From the NCBI GenBank assembly GCA_036345935.2, contig JADWOT020000001.1, positions 5,615,788-5,679,787 of the forward strand: a stretch of DNA of 64,000 bases, in the 5' to 3' direction. Made by a program: the position numbers and the translations under genes. Shown here in pieces: positions 37,755-52,700 of the stretch. The notes under the pieces are model-generated. The model saw nothing but the letters and a program-made list of their open reading frames with translations. It was not told the DNA's origin and did not search any database. Position 1 is the first letter of the stretch. Each line of letters opens with the position of its first letter. The stretch is from Taenia hydatigena (Eukaryota > Platyhelminthes > Cestoda > Cyclophyllidea > Taeniidae).

Positions 37755-40700
37755 ATGCTTGTTCGATTGGTCAATGCTGTGTTACAGCGTTTTCTCGGTC
37801 AGTACGTGGAAAACCTTGATACCGAGCGTCTCTCCTACAGTCTTGGCTACTCTGGCAGCGTAGTCCTAACTGATCTCCATCTTAAAGCCGATGCTCTCAG
37901 TCACATTTTGGGTCTTCCACTCCGCCTTAAGTCTGGTCTCATTGCGCGCGTCCAGTTGAGCATCCCTTTAACCCAGTTGCGGTCGCAACCCTGGTGCATC
38001 ACAATCGAAGATGCTGATCTCGTTATTTATCCGAGTAACAGCGATGACATCGCCACTGATTCTGCTCCCTCCGATACTACCACCACCTCCGCCGGTGTCA
38101 ACACGAACGTAAGTATCATTGAAGAATCTCGAAAAGCTTACTTGGACCGCCTGGAATCCCGTTGGTGGCAGGTGGTACGAGAGGGCGGTCTCGTAGATGC
38201 CGTTGCCACTACCTCTCCCACTGACTCTTCATGGTGGTCTTACGGTGTTTCTCTCGTTTACGGTGTCGTCAGCAACCTCCACGTAGAAATTCGCAACGTT
38301 CACTTCTCGTTCGTTGACGAGAATGGACTAATAGGAGGGAATTTCACTTGGGGAATTCGTCTTGAGCGGATGACCATTCAGGCGACCGATGCGAGCTGGG
38401 CAAGTACTTTTGTTAAGGTTTTAATCGCATTCTTCTATAGAATCCTTCAGGGCGTTCTTCGAATCAGCAAATCGAATTCAAGTCCATTGACATTGTTGGG
38501 TTTTCTGTTTACTACACAGAAGAAGAAAAGATAAATCAGTATTTCCTCGTCCCACCCAGTCAGTTTTCAGTACACCTGTTGCGCCGAACGACACCTGAGC
38601 TTCTAACCAGCGAGTCCACACCCCGTATTGAAGTTGAAGCGAAGCTTACCGCTCTGGATGTGGACGTCTCCCAAGGTGCACTCGCCTACTCACGTCGATT
38701 GATGGATTTCTTTCAGCGACAGTCGGCACCTCCACATCGCCCGCTTGCACGACCTTTGAAACAGTAGGTGTCTTGCCTTTACTTAGGCGTTTGACCTGTG
38801 TTTGTCCTGTTTCCTCTTCTAGACCCGCCGCGTGGTGGAGATACGCTGCTGGCGAGGTGGTACCTTCTTTGCGACGCCACCATTGGGGCTTTCGATCGCC
38901 GGATTTGATGCTCCAGAGGTTGGCGGAAGCCGCAGCCCTCACTAACCGATACGTACGCGCGTATGAAGCGCACCTGCTGCGGGGACTTGGTTTTGATAGT
39001 GATGATAATTTTGGAGAAATTGGGGACCATGAAGCCCTTGAGGAGACTATGCCTCTCGATCGTGTTATCCTTCTTCGACAGGTTGCTATGCAACGCGCAG
39101 CAAGGGTGCTAAGGCAACAGAAACCCCTAGTGGTTAGTTTGACCACTGTCATTAATATATGCATCCATGGATGATATTAGTAGCAGCATGGGTTATTGCA
39201 CCATGCTTATTGCATTTTACAATTACTACAAAGAACAAAGTTGATAGGAAACTTCACGCGTTGTTTACGAAGGAAACAGAAGTCGTTTGAGTTCAGCCGA
39301 TATTATACTTACTTCTATGATATTTTGTAGTTTTGAAGATGAAACGATTGTTTTGGCTCATTTCGCGTAATTTTTAGGATGCTTCCCACGGAATTGCGCT
39401 AATGCTGCATTTTCGCAGTAACCAAAAGTTTTAGGAGTTTTTTAGGGTTATGGTGCCTGGTAATCCGTGCACTCCCAGCATTATTCATGTAGAACGATTC
39501 ACAGATCTGACCTCTATGTGAGAGCACCTCCGGAATGGGTTAAAGCTGTACTGCTCAAGTTAAAATTGCAATAGTTATGTGAAAGGCGGGAGAATGATAT
39601 TTTGATGTGATTCCAATGCTTGGCAGTTCTACCTTTGGCAACTTTCATGTGCAATGCGTGCTTCGTTAGTGAAAATTAAAAAAAAACAAATCAAACCTTT
39701 TTGGTGGCGAACTTTTCAATTCCATTTCATACAGCCGTGCATGCATAAACTCAAGCCTGCATTAAACATATAGAATGATCAGAAACGCATTAGCATTTGG
39801 CATTTATTAATCTTTGGTCCAGATCTCAAATTGAATTAAGCTGGTAAACATGTAACCCATTGTCTCATTTTGTTTTCTGAAGCAAACCAGAACTATTCTC
39901 TTGCGATCTTAATGCTTCAGTGGTTGTCGATGCAAATTCAGCTTCTGCTCGACCTTTATGCAACAATGTCCATAGAACCAGGATCGTATTTACCTTCCTT
40001 ACCCTCTTCTTCACTTTGATCGTGCTTGAAGGAATAATCGCCTGATTTTTCGATGAGGCCAAGATCTTTGTTGACTAGATTATTGTTTGAAAATAAATTA
40101 TTCTTTTTGCCCATTATTGAGTCAGGGGTCTTTCAGGAAGCTTGAAATTTTACTTCGTAGTAAATTACAACCTTGACATTTCAAAGTCTTGTTGTCAACA
40201 ATTTCCATCCCTTAGGTTGGTTGGTTTCTTTCTTCTTGGTCTCCCTGCTGTAAGTCCTTCCAAACAGAGCCATTCATTTTTTTCAGTGCTAATCGGCTGA
40301 TCTACTGATGTTACGCTTATAGTATCCCTGAAGGTGTTACCAGGTCAGCGAGTCCTGTAGTAGCTTAATGTGTACACTTTCCGGATCTCGGAGACAAACC
40401 GACCGCCTCAATCGAAACGGCTTCGTGATTGTAGTGGCAATGAGCTCAAACAGTCCGTTCGTAACATAATTTTATCAATCAGTTGCCATGACATGACGAA
40501 GTACACAGGTTACATGCATGTGACGGTGACAGTAAATGTTAGTTTTTCAACCTTCAGCAGTGCTGCGAGGTTGGCGGTGTAGATCGGTATGTCTTCAACC
40601 TGCTTGAAGTGATTCGGGTTTTCTCTTTAAGCCGTTCGTTAAGTCGCAAACTTCTGTTGATACCCGGTGTGTAAATTGTGCCTGCTCTTTCAGTTCAATT

Positions 40701-43700
40701 TGTGACATCAAAGTTACCACCTATTTGCACCCACGCAGTCTTATTTCACAGCTCATCATTGTTCATTTGGTTTTGATTATCAAAGTGTTATTGGTTGAAG
40801 GCAAACTGCTTTCTTTCTCCCATGCTTATAAAATGCTTCACTCAGGGTAGAACAATATTGAAGTGGCCTGTTCTATGCTCTTGAGTTCTGGTGTTTTCGA
40901 AAACCTCATTCACTTTAAGACTAGGACTTGAAGGGATAAAGTTTTTGAATGATGGAATGTTGGGAAAATCGCGCCTACTTGCATCATTTCAAACGATTTG
41001 GGGGAGTCCTGTGGTGTCTTCTGTTTTATTCTTTTAAGTCCAATTCATTTGATGCGAACTGTATGTGCTGACGGGGACTTCTCTTACTTCCGAATAAGAC
41101 CTAAGGAAGTAATTGTTTTAGACCACAGCATAACATTGGTAACTCGTTCGCACCAGTGGCTGTTGGTGAAAGACAATGAAAGATTTGCCGCTTGGAAAGT
41201 GTAAAGCAGAGTGCTATTTACTAAGTGGCAATCTTGATACTTGTTTCATTGCTAGCGTCGTTGTAACTTGCCTGTGACCACGCACTAGCCGGTCATTTCC
41301 TAGATAACGTCGATGCGGCGCTGAAGGCCGAGTTCAGGTCTGTTTCAAAACTGAGTTGATCCGACCCGCCACTTTTTTATGAAAACTGATTCCTGAATCC
41401 ACCTTCACTTCTGGCTAGCCTATTTCGGATGAAGCAGTGTACTACAACAGTAACATTGGAGACATACTAGCTTACGCTACTGGGAATTATCCATTTCTGA
41501 TATCTCCATCTACGGTGAAATGAGGAACTTTTAACCGCTTGTATTTTGTGTGCAGATTGTTTTTGTACTCAGTTTGGCTTGTCATTTCATCTCATTGGTT
41601 GCTCTACGTTTGAAACTAATCTGGCAAGCTGCTCTTAAATTCGGCTTTCATTTTCCTTATTCTATCTGTCCGTTTCGGAACTAGACAGCGGCTCTAACCC
41701 CCCTGGCACTTTGTTCTCAGGTTGTTTCATCCGGTGGGATGTGGCGATACTAAATTGTCCTTTGTCTTGCTACAAAGAACAGAGGCTTCCTCCTTTCTCA
41801 TGCATAAATTATGACCCGCTTTTCGTGCATATGCTGTCGGTTTGTGTTAAACAATCTGCTGGGGTTGAAATGGTAATGGCGAAAACTGACTAGGCCTCTT
41901 CAAAATACCACTTTTCGTTAATCCATTTGTGAAACAAAGCATCGGACTTGGCCCATTGACGCCCCTACCCATCGCATACCTCATTGACGTAGCCAATTTC
42001 TTCCGCAGCTTGACTGAAGGGAATTATGAAGCGTCAGTAAGATAATCGACTTTTCTTCTGAAGCTGTATCACTTATTCCAAACTATTCATTTTCTGGTTA
42101 CAATAAAAGTTGAAGCATTTTGGCAACCTCATTGCATTGTTTGCTCCCTATGAAATTGGGAGTTTTTTAGGCACAATTGAGTACTACTTTTTCTTGCAGA
42201 AGAGGTCGAAAGACCCTCCTACGGTAAACAACCAGCGCTCACAGTCCTGGTGGCCTAGCTTCCTTACCTCGACTACTGCCTCAAACACCACCGCCACCGA
42301 TGAGGGCGTGATGGCAGAGGCTCAGTCGGCGATGGTAGGGGAGGCGGAAGACGAAGCACCGCGCCCATGGCGCCTTTGGTGGTGGTTCTCTACCGCTCCT
42401 CCTCCACCTCCTGCACAGACTACTTTAACTACGGAGGCGGAGGTGACCACCACTGCCGCCACGGCTGAAGCTGCACTGATGCTGCTCAACGAGCTGGTTG
42501 CGGCACGCGATATAGGTCAGGTCCTAACCCATGACCGTCTGTTCTGTCGCCTTACCTGCCGCGTTGATCGCTTCCGACTGGGATTGCAGGAGAAAGATGA
42601 TCAGGTGGGGTAGATGTCTTCCTGATTTCTTTTTACCTTTACGGCGCCTTCTCATTTTATATTAATTGCATAGAAGGGTCTTTGATGCCACTTTTTCCGT
42701 CCCTTCTTGATTTCGCTTAAATGAGTTTTGGTATTGAATGAGTTTTTTTCCGCTAGATCTTCTCCAGGATTTTCTCTTTTATGCTATAGTATTTTGCTCT
42801 TCTAGGATAGCTTCTAAAAATCCTATGGGGTTTTGATCGCTTGACTGTTCTGAATTAAGAAATTTCTACCTGGTTTGAGGATGTGACCCGGACACTGTGA
42901 TTGCCTAACCGAATGCGTTACCACGATGGATTCTTCTCGTAGTTGATTCGCATAACATTATGAAAGGATTATTGGTTACTTTCTTTGCTCAACCACCATG
43001 CGAATATATTTTTTTTTTACAAATCACTTTACTACAGTCCACTGCCGCTTCGGTATTAAGATCGGTGATGTCTTGTCCCCCTCTTTTTTGGTTAACAATC
43101 CAAAAGTAGTATTGCCTCAACCATATACCCTCGTTTGAATGAAACGACTACTTTTATTGCAGCAGAATTCGGTTGGGGACTCATTTTTTCCATCAACCTG
43201 TATAAATGATTCAACTCGAGGCATCTCACAAAGTTGTCCTTTGTTTAATTTGCTTTACCACGGCTGGAATAGTAGGATATGGAGAATCTTTCCTCTGCTG
43301 GCCAATGCGCAGTTTGAAATGGATGGATGTGTCCACTTTGCATTCCATCTTTGGCCTTTGCTCGCATCAGGTGGTGAGCGTAGCATTAGCAATGGAGGTG
43401 ACTAAAGTAGTCTGCCATAAAAGAGATTTTTCGACCACTGTATCAATACATGATTGGCTACACGGCCTCTCAAAACCTTCACCATCTTGTCTTCCGAGTT
43501 GTTTTGCAAGAAACTTCCAGAAAATTGACCCCAATTCACACGGAATTTCAGATGGAGGTGTCGCCCGCTTTTCCTACAACTAGTGCTCAGCTCAGTATTT
43601 TCCTCCACCTTGGTCTCAAATCAGGCTCAGCAAGGAACTGGTTATTCAGGTAGTCGGTTAACAGTGTTATTCAATGATTGACCTTCCGCGACCAGACTTG

Positions 43701-46700
43701 GGAAGTTCAGTCATCTACAGTAAACGGCTTTTAGTTTGTGACGCTTCCTTGTAGTGCGGTTGTAAATTTTGGAGGACCAAAGCCAGTTCTTGTTGCTATT
43801 TTGTGCTTACTTTGGGATATCACAACTGCGTTCAGCTCATACTTTTTGCATTGGTTAGTGACTCGTTTGGGAGGATTAAAATTCCCTTCCAGAAGGGAGT
43901 TTCCCAATTTCATCATAAATTGACTTTTGCCATCCTTTCTGTGCATTGATTGGCTTATCGTATCCTCCTTTTAATAAAATACCTTGTCGGGCATTACTTT
44001 AAGCTACTGCATTAATTACATCATGCAACTCAGATGTGATAGTAACATAAATTACAGACCAAAGTATCTATGGCTTTGAAAACGTGACTGGGAGTGTTAC
44101 CTGTTTAAACCGTGTTTGTGTCAGAGGTGATGCATCCACCATTTTCGCTACTGCCGACTTCAGCTTACTCACACTTTCGGCTCGCTAAATAATCCGCTTG
44201 CTGAACACAGTCATGGTTCCATACGCAGAAGCTCTAGCTGTGATGGTACTTCTCAAGATTACAAGCTCGGACTGGGATTGAGATTCCTTTGAAATGTTGG
44301 TATCTGACGTAATTTATTGACTCAACCAAAAAACACATACAAACGAATCTGATTGCAGTATAGCGCTCACAGTTGAGATATAACTCTTCCAGACCTTTGA
44401 ATATGAATCATTTGAATTCTTCCAGAGCCTCTGCAGCTTGCGCGCGGACAACCTGCAGCTGTGTGTGGAGACACGGCCACGCGAGGAGAGCTTGCATTTC
44501 AGTGCTCGCCTCCACTCCCTCCTGGTGAGAGATGAGCGCTGCCGTAACGGTCAGCAGCGCCCTTTCTTCCCTATCGTTATCTCGCCCCTCCTCCATGCGC
44601 CCTCATCTCCCTCGTCGGACCTCTTCCGTTTGGACTACACCTCAACGCAACTAGCCAATGAGACGTCGTCACCGCCCGCTAGGTTAGCCGACTTACGTCC
44701 CTCTAAAGTAGCAGTTTTTTCTATAGCCGTCTGTCAATGTGGTTGCTTAACATTTTTTTGGCTCAAGTTGTGACGATAAAATTTCACAATCAGAACTGCC
44801 TTTGGAAGTGAACTGCATGCGGTTGCGTATTCCGTTCATTCATTTTTAACATTTAGACTGGTCTTGGTTGCTAAAATACTAAATTTGGAGGCACCCGTTC
44901 CTTTGGGCTTTTCTTGAAAGAACTTTTGTTGGTGCATTTGGGTGATGTTTGTGTATAAAATTGGGAGTGTGTTGATTGTTGCATGTCTGATGAGTCTTCA
45001 AGCGTGTTTCCTTGAAGTGGTGTCTCAATACCTGGACTCAGGAACGATGGCATGAATTTATAGTCCTCAAACCACTCGTAGATGTTTTTATGTGCATTTG
45101 GTTGTTTGATGACTTTCTCATGTCTGATGTACAGGACTCTGCCGACTGTCAGGTGTCTGAGGCGTCTACAAACCTGTTTTTTTTACTTTTGAAATGAGGT
45201 GACTTGTTTGTTCTCGTAAATCACAGAAACGGCCGACATCTCCAAGGCACAGAACTTCTTTCAAGGAGGAATTTTTATGATTTTTGATTATCGGCAAACC
45301 CAAGTGTTTATTCACAATCTTAAAGTGAATTACTTCAATGCTTCTTTAAGGGAGCACGACTATGACCACTCTGAGTTAAACAGATTGAATCAAGTCTTGT
45401 TTCTTCGTTTATGTTTGGTTACAAGGCATAATATTTTTATCACTTACTTCTCTGGTCCTCTTTAATTTGTCGGTAAGGAATCTACCTTTCACCGGTAGCG
45501 TACACTTTCCTTAAAATTTGCCTCATCAGGCATTTGCATTAACAAATTTAAGCCTGTATCAGTCGACCCGTCCAGGCCACGCTTAGGCGGATTCATTGAG
45601 TCCCCCATCGTTGCCTCTAGACGTCTTTCTTTTACTTTCGTGTGAATCAATTTTAGGATCGCTTCCCTCCTTGTGGTTTTGACTGTAGGCTGATTAAACA
45701 CTCCAATGACTCTACGTCTGAAACATCGGCACGTCATTCATATGATTTTATACATTAACATTTTCTACTTACGCTAATCCGATTTTGCGTCTTTGTCTTT
45801 TTACTCTATTCTGTATATAACAAACCGTTGTTCTTTCCTCTTGAGTGAGATTTATTTATCATCATTACGATCCTTTTTATCGCATAATGCTAACGTTTTA
45901 CTCCAAGAACGGGCGAGTTACTAGGCAAAGTGGGCTACATAGCATCATTTAGCGTTTGTCATTTGTCCTTTTCTCTGCTTTCCTGTACTGTCTGAGGTTA
46001 TACGACCATCTTTCCAATTTTTAAGCAGGGATTTTCTGAAATGGCAACCCATCTGCGGTAGTTACCTACGTATTGTATCAGATACCGTTTGCACGGCTCA
46101 CAAGAGTCGGTGGTAGCTTCCTTGCTGGCGCTCCTTGGAGGATAGAACTCTAGTTACAATCTCCTTTCGGAATGGCCTATCAATATGCGGAAGAACCCAC
46201 TGCTGTTTCAGCCTAAACTATCATCTCTTCCGTGGCCCATTTTTGAAATACCAACAAAACCACAGTGGTCTGGCAAAACTTCAGAATGCGACTCGAAAAT
46301 CGAAAAATACTGGTCGATTAGTAGCTTCTCATTCCAAAATTAATTTCTCCCCTCTTCATCGTTCTTTTATTAAGCCATTGACAATCTAGTTAATCAACCA
46401 GCTAGTAAACTAACTGATTGGTGGTATGTTCTGTGTGCTCCTCGATGGCTGGGAAGGAAATGGGCCTTATGAAACAAAGTTTATTTACTAATCCTCTCTT
46501 CTTTCAGCCTAGATATTCGAACTGACCCTCTGCGCGTGGTTTGCCAGCCCGAGCTCTTCAACCGCGTTGTGCGCTTCCTCGCCTATGCATTCAACAAATC
46601 AGCGGACCAGACACCGGGTAAGGCGTCTTTGACTTTTTTCACTTCAGTTATCAATCCTTATTGTTTGGCTTGTCTCTGTGGTTCTCGGTTTTTCGTCACC

Positions 46701-49700
46701 GAAATGGTGCTGGAGGCTCCTTTGATGAGCCGCTTTATTTTTAGCCTTGTATACTCGTATTCCTTTGATCGCTTCCGATTGATGTGGTCGTGTCCGATGG
46801 TAAATTATTTCAATGGAAGCTCCAGCTGAACCATGGGATTGAGACACTCTGTTTCACTACCAAAACTGCCAATTAGTCTCCTATTTTCATTCTGTCTTGT
46901 TGTTTCGCTGAAATTTACAGATTTTCATTTATCTATTACCTCCTTACCAGTTTATAAATGGACCGCATCACTTGTTTAAATAACTCTCATATCTGTGCTT
47001 ATTTGACTTATCACCTTTATGTTGATTCTCTTGGAGGTGTCTTTTTTTCCCACACAGAGGGTTGTTTTTACTTCGCTCAAGGTGAGAACATCTCGTTTTC
47101 TCATAGGATTGCTTTTTCTTCCCGTATTTGCGTGTTCATGCCTCGGTAACATCCGTCAGTTAGGTTAGAACTCAATGCACCATCTTGGCGTCACTTTTTT
47201 TCGCCACGAAAACGTTTTAACGTAGTTTATCATTAGCTCCAGTCTTTGCTCATGGGCGTTGCTTGGGCCTTTTTGGCCTGTTTTATTTGTACATGGTTCA
47301 TTTAAAAAGTCTTGAGGCATCTTTGTGGTTTGATTCTTTATCGTGTAAATCGATATGAGGTGATTTTCTGGAAAGAAAGTTTATGTCTACGCATGCAGGA
47401 TGCCAGGAAAATTGCTGGCACCGTTGGTAGACCGACAAATATTTCCCACCTTCTTGTTTTGGGTGCTTTATTCGGCGCCTCTGGTGATAACCCCCTTCCT
47501 TGGGCATCACAACAGCACTGAAATGAATTGAGTCAACTTCGAGACGGGAATGAGGAGCGTACAATGCTCTTCCATGCAGGCGAGGAAATGTCCAACTCCT
47601 CGTAGGTATGAATGGGACAACTTTGTCAATTCTTGGCTGGAATCATTTGATATGAATTGGTTAAGCTTGAACGATACTTTATGGCGGGCATCTCGTGTAT
47701 ATCATTTGTACTTTGTGGTGAAATTAGTCCAATGGATGTTTGGCAAAAGGCAATTCTCGAAGCTTCATACCGATTCCAATCCGCAATTCTTGTTTCATTG
47801 CCATTTAAATGCCACTCCGTTGCCTGGTTGCGTTATTCGCATCCCTACAGATTAGCACGCTTTGGTGCTTTTTAGGTCCTTTTGCCCTTAATTAACGTTC
47901 CAATGCTTTCTTTTTACTTTACTGGATTCTTTTGTTGCATTTCCGGTTTTCTGCTCCTCTCCGACACCTAAGGTATCGACCATTTAATAATTTATACCTC
48001 ATTTGTTGACTGAGATGTAGAATTTGGGGTGTGTTTTTGCATACACCTTTGCTCGCTTGGCATTTTTATGTGCAGACCATCAATTAGTGATATGTTTCTT
48101 TGAAACCGGGTTGAAGGACAGGAGCTATCATTAAATTGGTTTAACTATGCTGGCTTTGTCTTAACCCACGAGCCTGAATTTTAGAAGGTTTTCTGCTTTT
48201 CAAAAACATCACTGCCAACTCCAAGCTCCTCCAGTCACTTCATTTTAGTTTCCCAGTTCTATTTTTGAAGACGTGTTTAAAAAGTACTTATCACGACCTA
48301 TTCGCTGCGCCCCGAGTCTTTTCATTGCGTTGCCGACGTGTAGAAGAGCTGAAGCTGCTCACGTGACCTGTACACTGTCGCCGAGCAGAAGTGCCATTTC
48401 TCGGAGAATGAAGCTCCAGCTTATCTAGCCATAAAGCTAAACTACACGCCTTGGGAAGTAATACTTAGGAGGGATTTAAACTAGCGTCTACTGCACAGCG
48501 TCCACCCTTTTTGAATGATATTCGCAGTGCTCTCTACACTCTCCCCCTCCGTGTCTGGCATCGGGCCAGTCCCTTGAGTAAGCTAAAGACCGCAGTATTT
48601 TTTACCCACATGGTCCTTCTCGGTGGTTTAGATGGACCTTATTTGAAATTTATAGGCTAAGAGCAGATTATGATAGGTTATAATTCCCCTCTTTCATCGG
48701 CACTTCAATACGGTTCATCTATCTGGCATTTTGATCAACATCACCGTCATTGTGCCATTATCAATATTTGAACGTTCAATTTAGATCTATTGGCCTCTTT
48801 GACTTTGGTGTAGACCTTTAAATGGGAACGAAACCATTGGATAAGTTTAATGTGATCTCCTTCCGTGATTCTTTCGCAACAAGAATCTTCCCCTTATAGC
48901 TTATCGCGGCTTTCTAAGCCGTCTAGTTGGCAGCTTTCACTGAAGTGCTGGCTGAAGTATCCATTATTATAGTCACGACTTGGTAAAACGTACAAGCCCA
49001 AAATTAGATTTTTTTATCCGTGCAACGACGCTAGGTGGTCATTAGCAAGGCGTTTACTTACCTTCGAATATTACAAGAACCGGTGAAAATGGCAGTTAAT
49101 GTGATTCGTGTACTAGAGTTTCCTAGTGCTGCTAGCCTGCGCGCATTTTGAGGTCTCCTTTTGCACTTGGATCAGCGACCGCTCTACTATTCACATCTGT
49201 AAGTCTGCATTCCAAACCACCGTTTTCAGTACTGCACTCGCAGCATAACCCGTGATGGTATTTGGAGGTTACTGTCCCTTCAAATTTATTCACACGTGAC
49301 AAATCAAGCGCCTATTTCAGTCTTGCTTCTATGCTACTGAGCCTTCTCAAATTTTAAGGTTTTTTTGTTAAATACATACCTTAAAAGCTCACGTTTTTGT
49401 TATTGAAGGAGTCGAAAAAACAGCGTTAGCCACAATCAAGACATAGGTTGTAAAGCAAAAGATTGAATACGTCTTATCCTAACGTGTCCGACGCAATCGC
49501 CTTCGCTGCAGCTCATTACTACACTACTACTTGGCTTTGTTTAAAGTCGCACACTCGATTCACCTCATACTGCTGGAACAAATTGTCAGTGACAGATGGT
49601 TTATTAGTTAGCCCCGCACCCTCACCTCACTGGACACTTTGCTTATTGGCATTGTCCGTGCCCCACTGCAAAACAGAATTCACATTCCCAAGGTAACCCT

Positions 49701-52700
49701 TACAAAGACGTTATGTGAAAATGGGATATTCCCAAGCCTCGCGATAATAATAATAATAATAATAGAGTTGGCGCTGGAGGAGCCATCAGAAGCCGTTTAA
49801 ATAGGCCACAACCTCACCACGACGCCCTAGCAATTTAGACTAACTTTGAACTTCCACGATAAATGTAAGTAGGTGAAACACGTGAAACATTTCACCAAGA
49901 TAGCCTAGTCTTGACCTCAGTATGGGATTAGGCCCCTGGTCATCAGAACTACAATACGCTATTTTCAATCGTCACACCTTCATCTTTGTTGCCTATTCAA
50001 TTTGCCATCTCTACGGAGTAGCACCATCTCTGCCTGGCTCGCATCACACAGCACTCTATTTTGTGGATGGGAGCGAGTCACACCTCTGCTCCGCTTAACA
50101 AAAGTGTGCGTGCCTCACCAATCCGAAAATCGCTAGCACTGCTTTTGTTTTACAGCTTCTGTTACTTCAAGGTAAAGCATGCATTCTCCGCTAACCTCAT
50201 TATTGGTCTCAGCTCACGCCTTTATCGAGACACTTTACTGATCTTGGTCAATTAACTTTTCTTTCAAGCTTCTATCCCTAATTGGCTATGGCAGTACTAC
50301 CGGTTGCCTTGATTATTCAGCCTCTTAGACAACGATAAAGCTTTCGAAACGTGTCCATCAAGTCCACGTTTCTCCGTGGTCATGATCACTTTTGGGCCTA
50401 GCGTGGTGGTGTCGCGGATAGATATGATCTAGCAGAACCTTCCTGAACAATGCTCAATATTACCTATCTGGAAGGCCATGGAACATTCCACTGGACTCAA
50501 TGCAAGGTCACTAGCACATTCTGGTTCCGTCAGAAGTCACCTGCGGGCGCCCTTTGTTTACGTGTTGGTGACCGTCGTAACACCTTGGGCCAAAGATGGA
50601 AGGGTGATGTTAACTTTCACCCCATCTACGTTTACGGCGAAAAAGGGGTTACCATTAAAGATATCAAGATGAAAAAAAGGTTAACTGTGGATTCGAATAA
50701 AATGTTGACTCCAAAAGTCGCTTTGTTACTCGCTCAAGCACCAGTTGACCATCTTTATGGAGCTAAGTTCGAAATGCCTGATATCCTTGAGTGACCTAAC
50801 ATCTGAGACCTCAGTCTATACTCTAGTTTTTTTTGTCGTCATTGAGGAGGTGCGCTGCCGTCACTGTTTTTAAACACACTGCTTCCAGCTTGAGATTACC
50901 ACCTTCCTGGGATCCTGGAACCCGTACAATCCAGTGGAGAGACTACCGAGCGACATGAAACAATATTGTGTTTGGCATGTTGAGGGTGTGGCTGAATAAT
51001 GAGCCCACAAAAGTTGACAGTAGACAAGACCGTTTACTGCTTGCAATGCACGAGGCACATGGCACCGAGGAGATCTGAGCCACTTTAGCTCAAATAGCAT
51101 GTGAATCAGTGATGAGCACTATTGAAGTTAATGGTACCATATCATATCAGTCGTCGTGTTTAACTGCTGAATCGGGTGCTCATAACTCCACCTGTCTATC
51201 ACAATTGCTCCCCTTCTTTCTGAAATTAGTTTTTGTTATTTGTTCTAAACTTCAGTGGGTCTTTCATCTATATTTCTTAACTTATGGATCAGTGGTAGTT
51301 CAGTCTCTACTTAAAAGTCCAATATCGCTTTCCGACGATAGCCTTCATCCTCTTCCACCTACAGATGACTCCAGCGCCTACGACACGATTAAGTCGCACA
51401 CAAAAGCTAATCTCCGTGCGGCGCTGCACAATGTCGAGACCGCGGTCGAGGGTTCAACAGCAACAACAACCATGTCTTCCACTGCTGCTACTCCACCACA
51501 GACATCGCTAGTATCACCGCCATCGACACATTCAATTCTACAACTGCATTTGGACATTGCTGCGCCGCGCATCCTCTTCCCTGGACGCCTATGGCCAAGC
51601 CCGGCAGAGGCCGAGGCAGAGAGAGAGGGCAGAGCGCCTTGTCCTCCGGCCAGCCTCCTCGGTGTGATCTGCGACCTTGGACGTTTCCGGCTCTCCAATT
51701 GGGAACCGTCGGCTGCCACCGCTACCAACGGTTATGAGAACGGCAAACAGGTAGTTGGACTGGCTTGTGATTAGTGAACCTATCCCTCTTTCAAGAGCTC
51801 CGTACTGATTACTAATGTTTAATGTTGGAAGAATCGGGCGATATTTGATCCCATTTTATTCGGAAGAGAAAGGTAGGAGGGCCATCATGGCTGCGGTGCA
51901 CCTTAATGCCTAGCATTTGACTCCTGATTGGCCAACTTTCTCTCTCTTCAGAGGTTTAATATTGTAAGCATCCATCTAATCAAAATGTGTGCATAATTAG
52001 CTTAAGATAGAAGCAAAACACGTTTAACCTTGATGCCATGTTTAAGGTCTTTGCGTTGGCTACCGACTTTCGTTGAGCGATGGCTTTGATTTCTCACTGT
52101 ATTCTCAATCCCGGTGGTTTTGCTGTTACAAGGCTCTGAAATGCCAAACTGATCTCTTAATTTGTAGTACGCAGACCGAGAATTCAAACTATTTCTCTAT
52201 CCTGTGATGGTTACTGTACCTTCACACGCTTTATGTTTTTTCGCTTCTGCTAGGTACAAACTCCTGCTGGTCAAAAGGAGGAAGCGTTGAATGAACCAGA
52301 GAAAAAGGTAGATTACGATGAGGGTGATGGAAGCGATGGAGATGAAGAATCAGATGTCTTTGCAACGCCCTGTGGCACACCCGTTCAATCTGATTCTGAG
52401 GCACCGTAAGTTCTCACTCCTTTTTCGTACCAGCGAATTTTACAATCGCTTCTTAATGGACAAAGAAGTCTTTCCTCCACTGGCCTCCTCCTTCTCTCTG
52501 CAGACCAATACCAAGTCCAAAGCGCCTTGCTTCTGCTCAGCGGCGCCCCTTGCGGAAGCGCTCACAACAGAGTCGTAGACTTTATGTGACCTACCTCTTG
52601 GAGTTGGACGAGTTTCGCATTCTGGCAGGGCGTCTGGACGAACTGCAGGTGTCTGGACTGTGGCCTGATCTTCTTCCTAAGTCTTCTATTTCAACTACCG

